From Apostichopus japonicus (lineage: Eukaryota > Echinodermata > Holothuroidea > Aspidochirotida > Stichopodidae): a DNA stretch of 64,000 nucleotides. A program made the position numbers and the translations under genes. Under the pieces are notes generated by a model. The model ran no database searches. It saw nothing but the letters and a program-made list of their open reading frames with translations, and was not told the origin of the DNA. The stretch spans positions 28,113,501-28,177,500 of the forward strand of contig NC_092580.1 in NCBI RefSeq assembly GCF_037975245.1, given 5' to 3'. Shown here in pieces: positions 1-11,279 of the stretch (positions are counted from its first letter, which is position 1; each line of letters begins with the position of its first letter).

Positions 1-183
1 AGGCCTGGGAAGTGCCATTTCCAGCGATCTGGGAGGCATTTCCAGCCAAAATGTTCTTGTACGCTTCGCGCCAACTTATGGTGGCGCTACGCTCAGATAG
101 TTTGCAATGCCGTATCTACGGCTCTGATAGTTTGCCTAGAGTTTCGCCCTCCCTTGGCAAATTCCTCGCTACGCGCCTTTCTA
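1..183 (+). repeat. Dispersed repeat family 1, copy 1
   Basis: The first 183 bases match 5468-5635 closely. Shared blocks include GTGCCATTTCCAGCGATCTG, ATCTACGGCTC and CTTGGCAAATTCCTCGCTAC. The copy is cut by the window edge. The short ORF here is translated repeat. I could not assign it to a named family. Confidence 0.8.
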
Positions 184-467
184 AAGGGTCATTTCTAAAA
201 AAAATCAACATGCATGATATTGAAATAAAAGCTGAACTGGTGGCAGAGTCATTTTTTAACGGTCTGCAACGTACATATCAAAATTAATTTTGTGCCTAAT
301 GCCATCCTTTAACATATACACAGGCGGTGTGCGTTACCAATGCTCCACAGATATTCAAAACTCATGATTGAATTCCACACGTATATTATTAATCCACAAT
401 AATCTCGATCTTTAGATTGTTAATCCATGCCAGTTCCTGTCGACGGTTGTTCTTGGCTTAGGCTTAC

Positions 468-557
468 TTCTAAAAGAGATGTTGAGCTGGCTTTATTGAA
501 TGAAGTTTCCAGGTGAATTGTCAAGTCTTCTTTTGGAAATGAGCTTGGGAGGACGCA
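468..557 (-). other. Orphan exon candidate, 30 codons
   Basis: On the minus strand a TTATATTTTAG acceptor is followed by 90 bases of open frame, starting CVLPSSFPKEDL, and then a GTAAGC donor. Both ends are phase 0. It lies downstream of the EF-hand gene and contains that gene's possible AATAAA, so it would belong to another transcript running off the left edge. Thirty open codons can easily occur by chance, so support is weak. Confidence 0.2.
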
Positions 558-775
558 CTAAAATATAACATAATGCTTTCAGCTGCTTTTGTACGGAAGC
601 TGCACTTTCATTCAAAGAGGTAAGCTAGGAGGCTACAGCCTACATTGTGTATAAAATCGTACAAAATAATACCACCATTTGGGTAGTGACTCCTTCATCG
701 AAAGGTCACATAAAGCTTTGAGCTTGTGCAGATTCACTTTGGCCTCGTCACGTGACCTAGTAGAGTTCAATATGT

Positions 776-1489
776 TCATATAGTGACCACTACGTCGTTG
801 GCATCAAAGAGCCAAGGGGCGTCGGTGAATTCTTCCACGGTTATGTAGTTATCCCCTGAAATGAAAGCAGGCAATAGTACAACAGATTTCAAAAATGTCT
901 ATGGAATGAATTGTAAAGTTAATGCAGAACAAAGAAACAAGGTAAGACAACGCATTTAGAATGACTCGATCAATTCACTCCCATGCAATCGTCAAATATT
1001 GTCATATAACAAGTTAACACCGTGAAATTATCTTTCATAGAGGTAGTCTACGTAAAAATCTCAGTTTCCACCCTCAACTCTCGAGTATACATTGGAGGAT
1101 GGAAAATGGAAATAAAATTCAACTATATATGTTTTCTTTTAATGTATGAATAGTTTTATTTCACTATGGGCCTCATTGATACCCAATGTGATTTTGTAGC
1201 CGCAAATTAGCTTACCATTTGCATCAGCCTCAGCGAAAGGCAGCTGGGCATTTTCCTTCTCTGTTGACGTCACCTCCGACAATTCAATCAAACTGATTTT
1301 GTGGTCCCTATTTAAATCGTAGACTGTAAAAATTTTGGGAATGTCGATACCATGGAACTCTTCGTGAGTTGCCTGTAAAAAGTCCTCTGCTCTTATTTCA
1401 TTGGTTGGGTCGATATCTTTGGCGGTGCAGAAATAGAGGGCGCTCAGCAGGGCAAGTATGAGAAGGCGGTGTCCCTTGCAAAACTCCAT
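776..1489 (-). CDS. Secreted two-EF-hand calcium-binding protein (2 coding exons)
   Basis: Coding exons are 1489-1216 and 855-776, on the minus strand. They join at a GTAAGC donor (1215-1210) and a TTTCAG acceptor (858-856) in matching phase, giving 117 residues. Residues 1-23 look like a signal peptide with a hydrophobic LLILALLSALYF core. EF-hand loop 1 is residues 58-69 (DLNRDHKISLIE). Loop 2 is residues 89-100 (DANGDNYITVEE) and is created only by splicing, because the intron falls inside it after N91. Both loops keep acidic or Asn ligands at positions 1, 3 and 5 and Glu at position 12. The ATG at 1489 follows a strong TTTCCTCATTCCTCAG acceptor near 1512, so an upstream noncoding exon is likely. 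An AATAAA lies at 497-492. I do not recognise a named family; the protein is probably a small secreted or ER-lumen calcium binder. A read-through ORF ending at 1139 is the unspliced version. Confidence 0.75.
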
Positions 1490-1611
1490 GTTCAAAGATT
1501 ACTTTCTGTTTCTGAGGAATGAGGAAACAAAATCGGTTTTGGTCAATACTTTTTTGAACAATTTTTACTGTGGAATTTCGAAGTAATGATACCAATATAT
1601 ATATATTTATT

Positions 1612-1760
1612 GGACATACAATCAGCGCCCATAGCCTAGTGGCTAGGGTGTCCGAATATAAAGCTGGAGGCCCGGGTTCGAATCCCGGTGGAGGCTGGAG
1701 GTTTTCACTGTTCTGGATTTTACAACTCATTACGTTTTCAATTATATATATTCATTTGCC
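1612..1760 (+). repeat. tRNA-derived SINE (family 2), near full length
   Basis: It has a Pol III box A-like block (TAGCCTAGTGGCTAGGG) and a box B-like block (GGTTCGAATCCC) about 45 bases later, then a tail with CACTGTTCTGGATTTT and an AT-rich end. The tRNA-like part cannot pair its acceptor stem, so this is not a tRNA gene. The head recurs at 1976-2016 and the tail at 11,214-11,275. Confidence 0.75.
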
Positions 1761-1874
1761 TTTGTCGTTTACCTCCATTTCATTCACAAAAGCATGTTTA
1801 AAGTATCTCTTTCGAGATCCGGCATTAGGAATCACAAATGACTTCGAGTTGGTTAGAATCATGTTTGATCTCTA

Positions 1875-3607
1875 GAGTAGGGCAAATATGTCACCAAAAC
1901 AGCTAGTATTGTTCGATACAGGTGATAAACGCCTACATTGGAATTACGACCTTCTTTACCGGTTTCGAACCTCTGGACATACAATCAGCGTACACAGCCT
2001 AGTGGTTAGGGTGTAAACTCCAGACAGGTCTCAAGTGCTAATTTATCAGGTTTATGAAATCTGTTTCTATTTGATTACGCAATCAGACACAAATGCGATG
2101 AGGATGTTCTTCGAGGAGGCCGGTGGGAGGAGGGTGCGGAGGTAGTGTCACCCATTGTCACCATATGCTTACTGGTATAATGTGGGTCAACATGTCACGC
2201 GTATTCCAGAATGGTTGATCATTGTGGTTCAGTTATAGGTTGCATTATTAATAATTAATTTGAGAATAACTCTCCAGCTTCCGTCGAGGTTCATTGGTTT
2301 ACAATTAAAACGTTAAACAAAGACTCAGACTTAATCGGTACCGAAAATAGCTTGTAGATGACTGGAGGAAGAATTCAGCAAGCCACAGAACCAATAAAAC
2401 TGACAATCGCGTGTAACACGCTTGTTGATGTGGTTATATGCAATCAATCTAAAGCAGTGTCTAATTTAAATTTAAAATTGTCTGAAAATCAAATAGCACA
2501 GACTGAGACATCTACTACGGTGGCCAATCAAAGGGCAGAGATGAGTTAAGCTCAACGTATTGGAAAGTTATAAGTCAATGTATCACTGAGATTTGCTTAC
2601 GTTTTCGTTTTTAACCTTAAGGTTTACATATATATGTCTTTAAGTAGACTATTTTATGCTTTTCATTTGAGTTTGGGTTTAGCTTTGAGCAAGTGTTTTA
2701 CGAATGGAATATTGCAATGCTTCCAATATAGTATCTAAAATTATAACCCCCACCCCCCCTTAAATAACAAGCAAATAAAAACAGGATTGTTATCTTAGAA
2801 GTCTGTATCGACGTGCAGGATAATGGCAAAGTAAAATAGCGCCACCGTTACAGCCATTTGCTTGGGTTTGTGTTTGCACACGCTTGTCAGTTGCCTCTTT
2901 ACATTGTGTATGGGGGGCACGGGGGGGGGTGAGCGCAGTGATGAGAAGCGAGGGGTATATTTACAACGGTCTAGACTATATTTTGCTTTAGCTTCAATAA
3001 ATCCAAGAGCTTCAGATGTCTTTATACTTAGTTGAAGAAGATCACTTAGAACATCGCACAACTGTGGGTTGGATGGGTGGAGGGGTTGGGGGGGGGGGGG
3101 GTTGTCGACCAATTGTGTTACACTGTTTAAATAATTTGAAATATAGTTGCAATGAAAGTGTTGTAATTCTGTATGTCATAAACTTAAAACAATAATTACA
3201 CCGTCATCTATCCTCTGCATTCTAGATACGACAGAAGATGGATCAGGCGCAGATCCGCAGGAAACACATGTATACACGTACCCCCTATACAACATATATC
3301 CTTCTTTGTACAATCTCTTGATGTAGAACAAAAACCGAATCAAACGTGCCGCTGCTAGCCTGCTTACAATAGGCCTACTTTAATCTATTGTGAGAAACAC
3401 CTACGCAGTCTTTGTAATTAAAAAAACTACATTAATAATACCAGAAATAAGGTAACCTGCCAACACGTCATTTATATTTATATGCTTCGTTGACCTCATA
3501 TCGTGGGAATATTAACCACAGGCTAAAAGTTAAATAACAATTAAGCATCACTGAATTACATGGCGCAATAAAAGAAAAACACAAAGAAATACAAATGAAT
3601 ATTTATT

Positions 3608-3674
<67 letters not shown>

Positions 3675-4180
3675 TATATATATTGGCCTATAGACATATA
3701 TTATAAAAAGAAGCGTTGTCAATTCGAATCTGAGCGTCACTAATCCTCTAAACTAAATTGTACAATAATTTAGATTTTCTCTGGGATAACAACAAATTAT
3801 CCAAACCCAAGTTTCCATGGGAATAGTCAATATAACTTATCGTAAAAATCTGCTGAAATGGTCCTAAGACATAACAAAGTCTATATCTGCGCATTTTCCC
3901 CCAAATAAAATAGATATATAGGCCCTATGCCTACTGTCGTTTACAATTTGTCACAAGGCATTGTCATTAAACTGGTCACTTAATGACGTATTACAAAGAA
4001 GGAAGAACATACATAGAAAAGTTCATTCACATATTTGACAGACAAAAATATGAAATAAAAATACCTAGCTGAATTCAATATGATTTGATTCTTAAACAAT
4101 CATTCGTCGGTGTTTCCTTATTCGGCGTCTTTCAACTAACCTGCTTCTCTTTCGTCACTTCGGGTTAAATACTGCCCTGT
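1875..4180. other. Gene-poor stretch with a (TA)n tract
   Basis: Besides the truncated SINE, this stretch holds a long G run near 3090-3101 and a perfect (TA)n tract at about 3611-3671. A possible terminal exon follows a CTCTGCATTCTAG acceptor at 3226 and reads TTEDGSGADPQETH in one frame. It is too short to trust. I see no recognisable gene. Confidence 0.5.
1976..2016 (+). repeat. SINE family 2, truncated head
   Basis: GGACATACAATCAGCG followed by CAGCCTAGTGGTTAGGGTGT repeats the first 40 bases of the SINE at 1612. The body is missing. Confidence 0.65.
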
Positions 4181-4743
4181 AATTATACGCGAAAATGGCG
4201 CATCAGAGATCGTTGAAACTAGGTTCCTTGTTACTGTATCTATCAGCATGTGAGCTTGCGAGGTGTTATTATTTTGGTTAAATAGATAGGTCTATATGCG
4301 TGGGGCCACTTTTGTGTTCTATGGTGAGTTGCAGCTCGCTATCGACTCTAGTCTTACATGCTTCGTTAAACACCTCTGATATTATTAATTTATTCAATCA
4401 AGGCCATTTTGGTCATTAAGGTTTCTCTGGTGCGGTGAAAATCATTCCGGCGTAACGATTCTCTGATCCACAAGGGGAGTGTTGCGCAGCAGACTGGTGT
4501 CATCAGTTCCCCGCGTCCATTGTTTTCTAAATTACATCTCCCTAACCTTACAGTGGCGTATATGTTTGTTATCGTGATACTTTGAATCCACATACAATGT
4601 TAATGTTTAGTCTGACCGAGATTCTTTATGTTATAGATCAACTATAGTCAATGTTGTAGTCTTTGCGACCTTCCTAATCCTAGCTCTGATAACTTCACGC
4701 TGTTTCTCATGCTCAAGGTAAGCTGCTCACACTCTCCTGTCTT

Positions 4744-4953
4744 ATGTATATCCTGATCCACTCGAGAGGAGAAAAGGACCACCCAGTAGGGAAGAACACG
4801 CTGGAGGGTCAGGGTCAAACAATGCTATTTGTGGGGTCCAGGACTGCGTTGCAGTCGGGCCCTGTCAAAAGTACAATTATTGAGTTTGGTCTTCAGTTGA
4901 CGAGTGAAGACTACAAAGAGATACAAAATGACCTAAACTACCCCGATTACTGA
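4744..4953 (+). other. Unassigned 69-codon ORF with a nearby polyadenylation signal
   Basis: The open frame ends at 4953 and is followed about 50 bases later by AATAAA near 5002. The C-terminal part (FGLQLTSEDYKEIQNDL) looks protein-like. A strong GTAAGC donor at 4717 follows another open stretch. Upstream at 4195 an ATG opens a short hydrophobic, signal-like segment (LKLGSLLLYLSACELA). These may be pieces of one small plus-strand gene, but I could not build a consistent splice model and recognise no family. Confidence 0.2.
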
Positions 4954-5344
4954 CTTTCGTAATTTACTTTGCGAACTTCTAAGAACTCGTCAAAACCATA
5001 AAATAAAAAAATTGTCTTTATTCTCCAAATTCCCCGTTGCAACCGTACACCTACCTATTCCTTCCCACCCATATAACAATGCATCCACCCCTTTAACGCT
5101 CATATGCACATACAGCCAGCATGCTAAATTTATACATCAGTTTTAACGTATTTGATGGCGAAAGACAGTAGCGTCATATGTATAGAAGTGCAAACACCTG
5201 CTCTCTCCTTTTTGTCAGTCGGGGTAACTTTCACAAGAGTTGCGACAGTGCACGTTCGAAATTCTGGGTCGTCTCACAATTGAGGTGGTGCCACTTAGGC
5301 CTAAATAGTTTGAAACAAGTACAAAGTGAAAGTACAGCGTAATT

Positions 5345-5640
5345 CAGGCGGGTAGCCAAGGGGTGGCGAAGGGGGCACCGCCCCACCCCCGTTTGAGCAA
5401 TTCTTTTTTATGTTTTCATGATATCTCGCTTGTAATTTCAAAATAGAAAATGCTTAAATGCAACTTACAAGGCCTTGGAAGTGCCATTTCCAGCGATCTG
5501 GGAGGCATTTTCGGCCAAAATTTTATTGTGCGCTTCGCTTAGATACCGTCGCGTAGTTTCCAATGCCGAATCTACGGCTCAAATAGGTTGCCTACAGGTT
5601 CGCCCATCCCTTGGCAAATTCCTCGCTACGCGCCTGGCGT
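5345..5640 (+). repeat. Dispersed repeat family 1, copy 2
   Basis: The homologous core at 5468-5635 matches the left edge of the window. It is preceded by a GC-rich leader (5345-5395) with a CACCGCCCCACCCCC run. No coding capacity is visible. Confidence 0.75.
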
Positions 5641-6109
5641 AATTTTACCGAAAATTTACACAGTTGGTTCACTGACAAAACGTCTCTGTTTGTTACAGTT
5701 TTATTTTCTTTATTATATATCCGTTCAACCTTTGAAGACACAATTTGTTTCCGTTTACACATTAACCCACTTTCCATCCAATTTTGAAGGGATATAAAGC
5801 TTAATTAGTTCGTGCAAGGTCAAAATGTAATTATGAGCCGAAAAGATGAAAATAAGCAACCGCATTAACTACACCATTTCCTCCCTTTGAATCGTATTTT
5901 GACTCGTGATAAAGTTATATGCTTCATTTGCTTGAAATATGAATATTACATCTGAAAAACACACAGTACCATATTGAAAATCGATTAAGCCCCGGTATCT
6001 AGGAAGGCTGTTTATGTCTATACTGCTCGATTGTCATAATATATATATAGAGATATACAAAAGACGACCTGTCATTGAACTAATCCACCTTCCAATTTTA
6101 TCACCATAG

Positions 6110-6262
6110 GTTAACGCCAAAGAAGATTTCAAAACGTACCATGAATATCACCAAAAGTTCAACGGAACTCTCATGGCGGGATGCTCCACTCAATTTGCGA
6201 GCATTGTCCTGATTTTCACGCTGACAATCAAAGAAAACATGTACGGGTTCTACCGGGCATAA
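6110..6262 (+). other. Orphan terminal exon candidate, 50 codons
   Basis: A TTTTATCACCATAG acceptor is followed by 50 sense codons and TAA. The reading has a charged start (NAKEDFKTYHEYHQKF), an NGT glycosylation sequon and a hydrophobic stretch (FASIVLIFTLTI). It reads like a real last exon, but I could not find its partner exons and recognise no family. Confidence 0.3.
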
Positions 6263-8559
6263 GTCACCATAACACCTGCGTATTTATCAAAGGTATTAGA
6301 AACGTTTGAAAGTAGGTCGCTGGAAAGGACTGCGTGAAGTTTTAACACCCGAAGCTGCGGGGGGATATGATCACTTCAAAGATCGAAAATAGTTTCATAA
6401 CTTTTCAAGAAAAGTATCCTAGATACAAAGCCTGGCCATCAAAAACCAAACAACTTGCTCCAGGGCTCCCTCTATAATCCGAAAATCCTTTTCAAGTTTG
6501 TAACACAGGAGGTGCACATAATTTCAAAGGTAGGAGCTTACCTTATTCTAAATCCACCCCCCCCCCCCTCCCACACCCAGTGATTTAGGTAGGGAGTATA
6601 TGAATGTTTGTAAGGACCTGAGGCGAATGAAAGATTTTATATGAGAATGGAGTATGACCCTGGGGGTCATTAAAGCCGTACTCCCCATGTAGGGCGGTTT
6701 GGAAGTATAATTCCTAGCCGAATTGAATCTAACGCGCCACCTGACTGAATCAGTTCCCTCTGGCTGACGATGAGGGGGGGGGGTTGCTCGTGGCAACAGG
6801 GCAATATTGCTTAACTGTCAGACTGCCAGTCAGTATAAAAGTGTTATATGGGCCCTTACCACTTCCCCACCCCCACCCTATCGTCTAACAAGCCGTTTGT
6901 CATAATATATTAACTAGTCCTGTGTGCACACTTATGACGTCGTTGCTCTTCAAAAATTGCTTGCATGTTTGCGATCAGAACACTGTGAGTCATGGTAAAC
7001 AAATGTAATTTCGACGAAAAGGAACTAAACAAAGAGCTCCTGTCTTAAAGTTCCCCGTATATGATTACTATCGACTGGAACAGTATAGCATCGCTCGGTT
7101 CTTTTACATTTATAACCTAAATATATATACAGTGTGTCCGTGTCCGTGTGTGGTATGTTTGGATACGCCTACCTAGTATAGTTGTTTTCTCTGCCGTTCT
7201 CTGCACTAAATGACATTGATACGAACATTTTCTTCATGTGATAGAAATCATATGATGTTAGGTTACACAACGTGTTTATAACTGTAAAAAGGCCAAAGTT
7301 GGAACCAGCGTCTCCTGCATGGTTTTATTCTTCCTAAATAGCATAACTGCGTGCGGCACCACCCACGGCCACCTCTCTCTCTATCATATTTATCCCCTGA
7401 TCAACAGCAGAGGGCAAATATAGAATCATCTTACTACTTAACGTTAATTGAAACATTGCACTTTCCTTTATACATACGTAAGGCTACCACCACCACCCTT
7501 CCCCCGCCCTCCCCATCACCATACCGTTCCAATTCCATCCCAATAACCCAATTCATTGAGTGGCAGGTTTAACATTCTTTTTCAATGGTGAGTTTTCATT
7601 GGTCAATTGGTTCCGTACAATATTTGCTAAAATCCATAAGATGCTTAATTCTTAACTTTGGGCATATGGGAATTTTCTTTTCGAAAGGAATGCACGATCT
7701 ATATGTATTTTCTTGTCTAGTATAGAATATGTTGTACGTTTACTATTGAATAACTATTTGTTTTACTTATACTTACATATTGGCAAGTCCAGAGATGATA
7801 AGAATACCATAACTTGATATTTATGTCCGGTTTTAAGAGCCGTCTTTCATCGATGATGTCTAAAACATAATATGTAGTCCCGTGACGTATACAGTTTTAG
7901 CGGTATAAACTTAGAACTCAATGCATTCTCATGGAACTTTGAAACTCCAGAGATCTACCAACCACGATGACCAGGTCCCGTTCGTAAATTGAATTAATTA
8001 CAAGCGATGTGAGAAATAAGTTACACTACATTTGTTATGAAGTATTGAAAATGTTCCGTGCGGATGGTGCCCTACAAATGTACTTTAAACAGTCTGGTAA
8101 ACATTTTCAAGTGCGCAGACAACGGCTCCTTAATCTACGGATGCTGATACGAGCCAGTCAGCTGGTTCGCTTATAACCACTTGATTTTGATGTTTGTTTT
8201 TTTCTCTCCTGTTTTGAACAAATTACATTTCTGTGTTCAAATCCAATGGAATGCATCATGTATGAAGTGTTCTGGTGATACTGAAAATGTACAATGTTAA
8301 AGGTCGAACATGGGTGACCAGTGGGCTATTTGACATTCAAGCACATTAAAGGCAAATTCGATTGACCTTTGAAAACAAGTAGATGCCTAATCAGATAACA
8401 TAGCAAACACGTACGTTAATACTGACAGTGTAACTGTTTATATGAACTATTTAAACAACATAATACGGTATATTCGCCGCACCTCTTTCTCTCGCTAATC
8501 CAGTCTGCTTTGCCGTAACGAAAGAGCCAATGCGTTTGTCATTCGATATATATAAATAT

Positions 8560-8625
<66 letters not shown>

Positions 8626-9175
8626 TTATAAATGAATGTGTGTAAGTGTGTGTGTAGGTGTATTCGTTTATATCCGACCTGTTTCTTCGCGTATATAATC
8701 TCCTTCCCCTTTGTTATCGGAGTTTTATAAATAATGAAATACCAGTGACAGACATAATCATGAATGATTCCCAATAATAATCGTATATATATATATCTTT
8801 AAGTCCAACGTGTTTATACTCACATTGTACTCAGATAGTTCGACTGTTGAGTCAATACTTCCTAATACTGACTAATCGTGGCATATTCAGACGTTGTTTG
8901 CCTCCCGGTTTATGTGAACAAAGACGGACGAGTCGGTTTAGCTATATCCCCGCTTGGCCGCTTTTACGTTGAAGTATCCGTAATGTTATGTGCTCTATAT
9001 ATTGACATGCGTATAACTCCCTTATCTGTAATCAGATTGGAATATCAACAATGTTTACCTATTTACGTGTTAAAGCAGTTGGTTGCAGTTGACATCAACA
9101 TTATATAAACCGCTTTTCAACCAGATTTTTGCCTTTTCTTTCACGGAAAGAAAAAACAGTGATGCCTTTTTTATA
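6263..9175. other. Gene-poor stretch with poly-C/G and AT microsatellites
   Basis: It contains poly-C near 6558-6567, poly-G near 6775-6783, and an AT microsatellite at about 8546-8623. The ORFs here are low-complexity or shorter than would be meaningful. Nothing recognisable as coding. Confidence 0.5.
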
Positions 9176-9176
9176 G

Positions 9177-9295
9177 ATGGCACTAGATTCGAACTAGTGA
9201 TCCAGTAGGATTTTAACCTGGTACAGTCTCTTTGTATTATACTTTCATTAGCGCTCAGTCGAACTACCAACTGCGCAATCCAGCCCTTAGTTGCA
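9177..9295 (-). repeat. tRNA-like SINE head (minus strand)
   Basis: Read on the minus strand, there is a D-arm-like GCGCAGTTGGTAGTTCGACT followed, after a long insertion, by a T-arm-like CACTAGTTCGAATCTAGTG with a perfect six-base stem. The spacing is too long for a functional tRNA, so I call it a tRNA-derived element or decayed tRNA. Confidence 0.5.
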
Positions 9296-10714
9296 TGATG
9301 GTGGCAATCCTGTATAGCCATGTCTTTGCTGGAGTACCCGTCAGAAAGCCATAACGTGTTACTATAGGGATACAAACCCCCACTTGCATTTGATACAACC
9401 CAGAAAGCGGCAGGGATGTGATTTCAAGAGAAATTCGGTTTTCTGTATTTGCCATATATGTGTAAGTAATTTAACAACGGAAAACTGTAAATTAACAACG
9501 GTAAAACAGATAGTTTTTCATGTAGGATGTATTAACAAAAAATTCTCTATTTATAATGGGAAAATCAAGAAATATCTGTATAAAATATACACAACATAAA
9601 ATAATAAGAATAGGTGAGAGGTTCCTATATATTTTATAGGCCTCTGAAACAAATGTTCATATCCAGAGTTTTTATTGCATTTTTAACGGTAATATTGATA
9701 TGATTTGTGTATTTGGTAAATGTTTGCTAACGTTAGGGTTATCCTTTCTGTTTCACATCAAAATATTAGCTCTGGCGCATACCCTCTTCTCCGGGCTTAA
9801 TTTTACGCCCTCGCTATGCAAGCAAGTTGGCGCTCTCCCTCCTCCCCACCCCTCTCTTTTGAAAATCTCTTTCGGTTTTACGATCTCATTACACAGACAA
9901 ACTGCGCGCTGTTCTTTAGGCCTGTCTCTCCCTTTCTCGGGACACTTGGGCCCTCAACAATATAGCAACAGGAGAAAGTGAACAGCATAAAGACAGCTAC
10001 ATAAGCAATATGAGACCCTGAATTGAATACTCTCTGATAGTTAGGCTATACAGTATAGGCGCTACCTTCAAATCCCCAAAGTGGTCTATATTGAATCTCA
10101 GTTGGCGTTCCACGGAACAACGTAGGGCTACAATTACTCCAACAGCCAATGAGCGAGCCTCAAACGATCAGACACGAAACTGTGATTTCTTTTCTTTCGT
10201 TCTTTTTCATCTTTAATTATGTACACTTGATGTATTTTCCCGCTGTTCAAGTGGCAGTACTTCAAAGAAACATTGGATATTATTTTATTGGCTTCTGTCG
10301 CCAAAGTAAATTTAAATTCGTTTTATACGAAATCTTACCTTCAATTCATCTCAAAGGTTTCCATGTGTTTTTCTTCTATTCTTTCTTCTGACAAAAGTCT
10401 TGTCTCCCTTGCAACAGTTTGTATATGTAGTATATAGAACTATCAATGAAATCTCTTCAGTAACATGTAATGCATGTCCGCTCCATTTATATACCGTCTG
10501 ATGTAGAAGAAAAGTAAACCTCGTAAGTAAATACACATGAACAAATAGTTAATATACCAACCAAGTACCCATTCTTCGACTCGCATGGTGAGTTATGTCA
10601 AAGTAATTGACGGCCATTAAATGGCTGTTTGCCATCCACAACAAAACCTTGTTACAATCAAAATCGATAATAGCTGTTCAGTGAAATTACGTGAAGAATG
10701 AAAAGCAGACATAC

Positions 10715-10845
10715 ACCCATGGCTCTTCTGTGGCACCTCTGGTCCAAAGTTGAATGCTTTCTTTATCGACCGGACCCACCTCGATGGTGTGGCTGTCTGA
10801 AGGTGGCCTGACGTCAATGGACATGAGACATGCACCGGGGTCTCC
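10715..10845 (-). other. Orphan exon candidate
   Basis: A minus-strand open frame between a possible acceptor (near 10,847) and a CCATGG/GTGTAT donor-like site reads DPGACLMSIDVRPPSDSHTI and continues VGPVDKESIQLWTRGATEEP. Base composition is richer in GC than its surroundings. I do not recognise the family and see no partner exons. Confidence 0.25.
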
Positions 10846-11213
10846 TTAATAACAATTACCCTCTAGCTCGTTGACTTCAAGGACCTTGCTTTATTGCATG
10901 CGTAGATTTCCTCTTCTGGAGAAGTATAGGGGTGAGGGAGGTTGTAGGTTTAGTTTATTTATTTATTTATTTATATGTGCCATCTGTCTGTTCAACTTGT
11001 TTCGTATTTCGGAAGAAGACGCTGCTCGGATCGAAACTTCTTAAGATAAGATTTTCATTGATTTAGCTAAGAAACCCTCCACCAATTAAAAGAATGAGTA
11101 ATTAATGATTTTTATTCAATACTCATCGTCACGTGGTCCGGACAATTTCTAATAACCGGGTTTTTTGGGGGGGTGAGGGGGGTCTTTTTTTTCATATTTG
11201 AAATTAATATGGT

Positions 11214-11275
11214 CGAGGCTGGAAGTTTTTTTCACTGTTCTGGATTTTCCAACTCACGATTAGGCCATTAGCATT
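11214..11275 (+). repeat. SINE family 2, tail fragment
   Basis: GAGGCTGGAAG, then CACTGTTCTGGATTTT and CCAACTCA, matches the tail of the SINE at 1693-1735. The tRNA-like head is missing, as expected for 5'-truncated copies. Confidence 0.65.
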
Positions 11276-11279
11276 TTCA

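Noticed and set aside
1139-1215. Read-through end of the EF-hand ORF
   Set aside because: It follows a GTAAGC donor and breaks the EF-hand loop, while splicing to 855 restores a complete loop.
1620-1700. Functional tRNA gene
   Set aside because: It has A and B box-like sequence, but the acceptor stem does not pair and related heads and tails occur elsewhere, so it is a SINE.
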